Below are positions 13,773-15,833 of a DNA stretch of 15,833 nucleotides, piece after piece (the stretch's first letter is position 1; the number at the start of each line of letters is the position of its first letter). The translations under genes were made by a program, and so were the position numbers. Origin of the DNA: an uncultured Geobacteraceae bacterium. Its GTDB lineage: Bacteria; Desulfobacterota; Desulfuromonadia; Desulfuromonadales; Geopsychrobacteraceae. The notes beneath the pieces are model-generated. The model made no database searches. It saw nothing but the letters and a program-made list of their open reading frames with translations, and had not been told where the DNA came from. The DNA lies in the NCBI GenBank assembly GCA_937958075.1, contig CALFFB010000230.1, forward strand, positions 1 to 15,833. Direction: 5' to 3'.

Positions 13773-14157
13773 AAATCCTCAGCTCAACTCGTGGGTTCAC
13801 CTTATCAACCTCACCAACGCCATATCGGACAGCCCGAATAAACTCATAGCTATCGTCCGGCAGCAGCGACAACTCGACCAGGGCGTCCTCGGTGAACTTC
13901 TGCACCACCGGCAACACATTCCCCAAATCCATCCGCCTCCTTGTCGGGGGATACACCACATACTCAAAAACAAAAGGCGCATCAACAGACAACTCCCGGT
14001 CAGCTACCGCTTCCAGAACCGCCTGCACATACGCCTTCTTTGCCTCATTCAGCACCTGATGGTGGGCATTGCGGTACACATTCAGGTTCAAACTGAACAT
14101 CCGCCCTTCCTTCTTCTTCCTGGGCAGCAACACCCTCAACGGCAACTCAAGCGTCAT
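13735..14157 (-). CDS. RusA-like Holliday junction resolvase
   Basis: The 140-residue protein has RRRMDLGNV (Asp77, Asn80), FTEDALVEL (Asp91) and LLPDDSY (Asp101/102). This spacing of acidic residues and the DxxN-K-DAL-PDD order matches RusA-family endonucleases, which cut four-way and branched DNA. In phages such enzymes often act late to debranch replicated DNA before packaging, which fits its place ahead of the terminase genes. The ATG overlaps the upstream stop (ATGA), and its end overlaps the small terminase start by 38 nt. The family's fold is not directly visible, so the call rests on motif and length. Confidence 0.6.
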   Translation of the reverse strand: MTLELPLRVLLPRKKKEGRMFSLNLNVYRNAHHQVLNEAKKAYVQAVLEAVADRELSVDAPFVFEYVVYPPTRRRMDLGNVLPVVQKFTEDALVELSLLPDDSYEFIRAVRYGVGEVDKVNPRVELRIYGYEEEGSCPAA

Positions 14158-14309
14158 ACACCCTCCTGGGCGGCACGACGCAACCACTCCAGCTCAGGCA
14201 ACACCCCATACAGCCTCGCTGCCTCTTCTTCAGCCTCGGACCGACTCATCCCGGCATCAAACTCCAGGATCGCCGCCCGCTCAAGCCACATCTCCAGCAC
14301 CTCGCTCAT
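14154..14309 (-). CDS. 51-residue hypothetical protein
   Basis: The frame MSEVLEMWLERAAILEFDAG followed by MSRSEAEEEAARLYG is coupled on both sides: its ATG overlaps the stop of the preceding gene and its own TGA overlaps the resolvase ATG. It is acidic, Glu/Leu/Ala-rich and helical. Small phage proteins with the pattern ERAAILEFD-GMSR-EAE-A occur in other phages and plasmids, but no function is known to me. Confidence 0.6.
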   Translation of the reverse strand: MSEVLEMWLERAAILEFDAGMSRSEAEEEAARLYGVLPELEWLRRAAQEGV

Positions 14310-14527
14310 CGCCTCACCCCGGCCTGGACAGCCTCCCTGATCCGCTCCGGCAGGCCGACCGGCACATAATACTCAGACCAATACTCAGCGCACTCATCCA
14401 CCTCCTTCAGCACATCAAACAGGAGCTCGGCATAATCCTTCAACTCCTGATGACGGGCCTTCAGGGCCTCATAATCAGCCCGCAGCCGCAACAACTTTCG
14501 CTCCACATCCAGCATCTCGTCACTCAT
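14306..14527 (-). CDS. 73-residue coiled-coil hypothetical protein, first gene of the leftward operon
   Basis: The protein MSDEMLDVERKLLRLRADYE continues through a charged heptad-like helix (to about residue 45) and ends in YYVPVGLPERIREAVQAG. It has no recognised family. The ATG at 14525-14527 is preferred because GGAGG lies 5 nt upstream; the adjacent ATG at 14530 is too near. An extension to 14782 would run through a proline-rich stretch made by the G/C-run region and is unlikely. It follows a TATAAT box at 14577-14582 with a leader of about 45 nt. Confidence 0.62.
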   Translation of the reverse strand: MSDEMLDVERKLLRLRADYEALKARHQELKDYAELLFDVLKEVDECAEYWSEYYVPVGLPERIREAVQAGVRR

Positions 14528-14576
14528 CATCACCTCCTGCCATCTGTATACATCATTCACATCCATGATGGAAGTA

Positions 14577-14582
14577 ATTATA
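14577..14582 (-). promoter_or_regulatory. TATAAT -10 box for the leftward operon
   Basis: A perfect TATAAT lies in the minus-strand reading, 50 nt before the first gene. No good TTGACA-like -35 is found at 16-18 bp, so an activator or phage factor may be required. GTATAC palindromes lie on both sides (14546-14551 and 14585-14590), and CATCAT/ATGATG (14551-14570) covers the probable start point. Confidence 0.42.
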
Positions 14583-14597
14583 GTGTATACGCTGACA

Positions 14598-14735
14598 GGG
14601 AAAATGAGGGGGAAGATATGAGGGGGGGGACTCCTAATCGTAATGACGGGGTCGCCGCTCCAGGGGGTAGGGGGATGGGGGGACGGGGGGGGTGCGGGAG
14701 GATGGACCGGGCGACCCGGCAGGGGGGCAGGGGGG
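14598..14735 (+). other. G-run cluster with canonical G-quadruplex motif
   Basis: At least eleven runs of three or more G occur on the plus strand. The core is G5-TA-G5-AT-G6-AC-G8 at 14663-14692, four runs joined by 2-nt loops. This is a textbook pattern for a stable parallel G-quadruplex. The template strand of the plus direction and the RNA of the minus direction are C-rich here. Confidence 0.75.
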
Positions 14736-14956
14736 CTCTGGAGGCGGATAGAGGTTTGGCTGACCTCTGCCCTTGTCGGCATTCTGTTGTGTTATTAGCT
14801 AGTTAGCTGACCTTATCGGCCCTGGGTGGGCCTTTGGGTGACCAATTCACCCTGCAGACCAGGAAGATCGGGCCAGATCGGCGGCCCTGGCGACCTCTCA
14901 AGGCTACGCTCTATGTCGTAACGCATTGTGTTCAAGTGCCTGATTTTACACACGCG

Positions 14957-14979
14957 AAAAAAAATTATTATTTTTTTTT
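14957..14979. repeat. A8/T9 inverted repeat, AT-rich element
   Basis: Eight A, the linker TTATTA and nine T form a pure AT inverted repeat, followed by AATTAA. It stands out in a moderately GC-rich genome and could be a bent or easily melted site, or a bidirectional terminator-like element. Confidence 0.5.
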
Positions 14980-15126
14980 AATTAACCCTTCCCCTCCTAC
15001 TCTCCTTAAAACCAAAAGGCCTATTATAATAAGGCAAATTCCAAGAATCGTGCCAATCAGCCACCCCTCCTAGCCACAACACGTTATAGAAAATCACTTC
15101 CATCTAAAAAACATGTTGCAACCATC

Positions 15127-15155
15127 TTGACACATCACAATGTGTTCTGTAGAGT
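15127..15155 (+). promoter_or_regulatory. Rightward sigma70-type promoter with overlapping inverted repeat
   Basis: TTGACA (15127-15132), a 17-bp spacer and TAGAGT (15150-15155, 4 of 6 match) form a promoter pointing to the plus-strand gene. Inside it ACACAT-CACA-ATGTGT (15130-15145) is a perfect inverted repeat covering the -35 edge and spacer, as expected for a repressor operator. GTTGCAAC, an 8-bp palindrome, lies 4 bp upstream of the -35. Confidence 0.55.
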
Positions 15156-15408
15156 GGGAGCCAAGTTCAGGGAGTCACTGACCAAGTCACACCGGCCCTG
15201 ATCCATAACCTGACATCCGGTCAGGGGGAGTTTCCCGCTTTTCGCCAAGGATTAAGGCGGCCCTATATCGGCTTATCGATATGACAACGGGCGCAGCGAC
15301 TTGGGGTTAGAGCTTGGTTCTCCCACTTCATAACGGCATCATCATATCAGTCAGGTCGAGCCCTTCCGCTGCGGTGGTCTGGCTCCCTGTGTCGCCGCCT
15401 GATCTCTC

Positions 15409-15438
15409 TTGATCCGCGTTATGTCGTACCCCTATAAG
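15409..15438 (+). promoter_or_regulatory. Second possible rightward promoter
   Basis: TTGATC (15409-15414), an 18-bp spacer and TATAAG (15433-15438, 5 of 6 match) could start transcription about 165 nt before the plus-strand gene. The leader would contain a GGCCG/CGGCC stem around 15450-15482. Confidence 0.35.
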
Positions 15439-15607
15439 CTGCCCAGGCCGCACCAGCTGGCAAACTGGAGTTCACCCGGCCTTAATTCGTTACCGATTGA
15501 ACAAGCAGCAACAGCACTAAACCCGATGGTTCTGAGCCTTCAGATGCAGGGGGGCTGATGCTGCTGATTGAGTAGGTAACACTAACCAACAAACAGGAGG
15601 TAACACC

Positions 15608-15833
15608 ATGAAAAGACTAACTAACGTCCAAGTAGGCCGCACGTTCGCTAACCAGTCTGAAGGAATCAACCACAGCAAAAGCTATCACACCAGTGCAGGC
15701 AGGCTATACAGCTACGCCACATTGATAGGGTTCCATCATCAAGGCTTTACCGTCCTATCTGCCGACTCCATGAGCGCCACAACAAGCAAGCATCTAGCCT
15801 ATGCAGCTCGTGCCTGCTCCAATGTCGTTTATC
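15608..15833 (+). CDS. Plus-strand phage protein of unknown function (partial, C-terminus off the right edge)
   Basis: The frame opens at ATG 15608 with a strong AGGAGG site 7 nt upstream and stays open for 75 codons to the edge. Visible features are MKRLTNVQVGRTFAN, RLYSYATLIGF and SADSMSATTSKHLAYAA. The pattern of a SYxT strand followed by a TTSKHL helix reminds me of small phage proteins (DUF8033-type) of unknown function, but this is a weak recollection. It is the first gene of an oppositely oriented block, so it is probably expressed early. Confidence 0.75.
   Translation, partial: MKRLTNVQVGRTFANQSEGINHSKSYHTSAGRLYSYATLIGFHHQGFTVLSADSMSATTSKHLAYAARACSNVVY

Larger units (their letters stand above)
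14531..15607. other. Gene-free divergent control region
   Basis: About 1.08 kb separates the leftward late block from the rightward block and has no frame with a good ribosome site. In order it holds: a TATAAT box and inverted repeats at the leftward operon start; a G-run cluster (14598-14735); AGCTA/TAGCT (14797-14808); an A8/T9 repeat (14957-14979); GTTGCAAC (15115-15122); a promoter with an inverted repeat (15127-15155); CCTGAC/GTCAGG (15209-15225); and a second promoter (15409-15438). I see no tRNA. Confidence 0.6.

Noticed and set aside
14528..14782. N-terminal extension of the first leftward gene to 14782
   Set aside because: It is a proline-rich translation of the G/C-run region without a ribosome site; the ATG at 14527 has GGAGG at correct spacing.
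14834..15073. Plus-strand 79-codon frame in the control region
   Set aside because: It starts with TTG, lacks a ribosome site and translates the A/T tract into low-complexity residues.
15421..15558. Plus-strand 45-codon frame starting MSYPYKLPRPHQ
   Set aside because: No ribosome site precedes it, it overlaps a possible -10 box, and the next gene has a far better start.
15160..15600. tRNA or CRISPR elements in the control region
   Set aside because: I found no acceptor/T-arm arrangement and no regularly spaced repeats; only short inverted repeats are present.

Overview
This window is part of the genome of a tailed double-stranded DNA phage (Caudoviricetes). The host is probably Gram-negative, because the lysis genes include a nested i-spanin/o-spanin pair that would bridge an inner and an outer membrane. 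A nozzle-type tail protein and two adaptor-like proteins, with no tape-measure, tail-tube or sheath gene in view, suggest a short-tailed (podovirus-type) virion. No host genus can be named from the sequence. Almost all genes lie on the minus strand and read leftward from about 14530 to the left edge, tightly packed and often with ATGA overlaps.

In transcription order the minus-strand genes are: two small unknown genes; a RusA-like Holliday junction resolvase; a probable small terminase; a dATP/dGTP diphosphohydrolase-like protein (DUF5664); the large terminase; portal; a small helical protein; scaffold; major capsid protein; a probable head-accessory protein; two very small proteins, one a 34-residue zinc ribbon; a lysis block of two membrane proteins plus Rz and Rz1 (no endolysin visible); a small unknown protein; two adaptor-like proteins; the nozzle protein; and the start of a large FN3-containing tail protein cut by the window edge.

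The most notable feature is in the major capsid gene. It is split by an 874-nt group I intron (6490-7363) that carries a LAGLIDADG homing endonuclease. The P, Q, R and S core elements, P1 with a U-G pair at the 5' splice site, P2-P9, a short P10 and a terminal G can all be read. Joining 7364 to 6489 restores one 318-residue capsid protein across the junction NTEYEGEI. The endonuclease gene lies between P7 and P3, and its stop codon is part of the P3 stem.

From 14531 to 15607 is a gene-free divergent control region of about 1.1 kb. It holds a G-run cluster with a perfect G-quadruplex pattern on the plus strand, an A8/T9 inverted repeat, several small inverted repeats, a TATAAT box for the leftward operon and two sigma70-type promoters reading right. 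To the right, a plus-strand gene starting at 15608 marks the beginning of an oppositely transcribed, presumably early, gene block.
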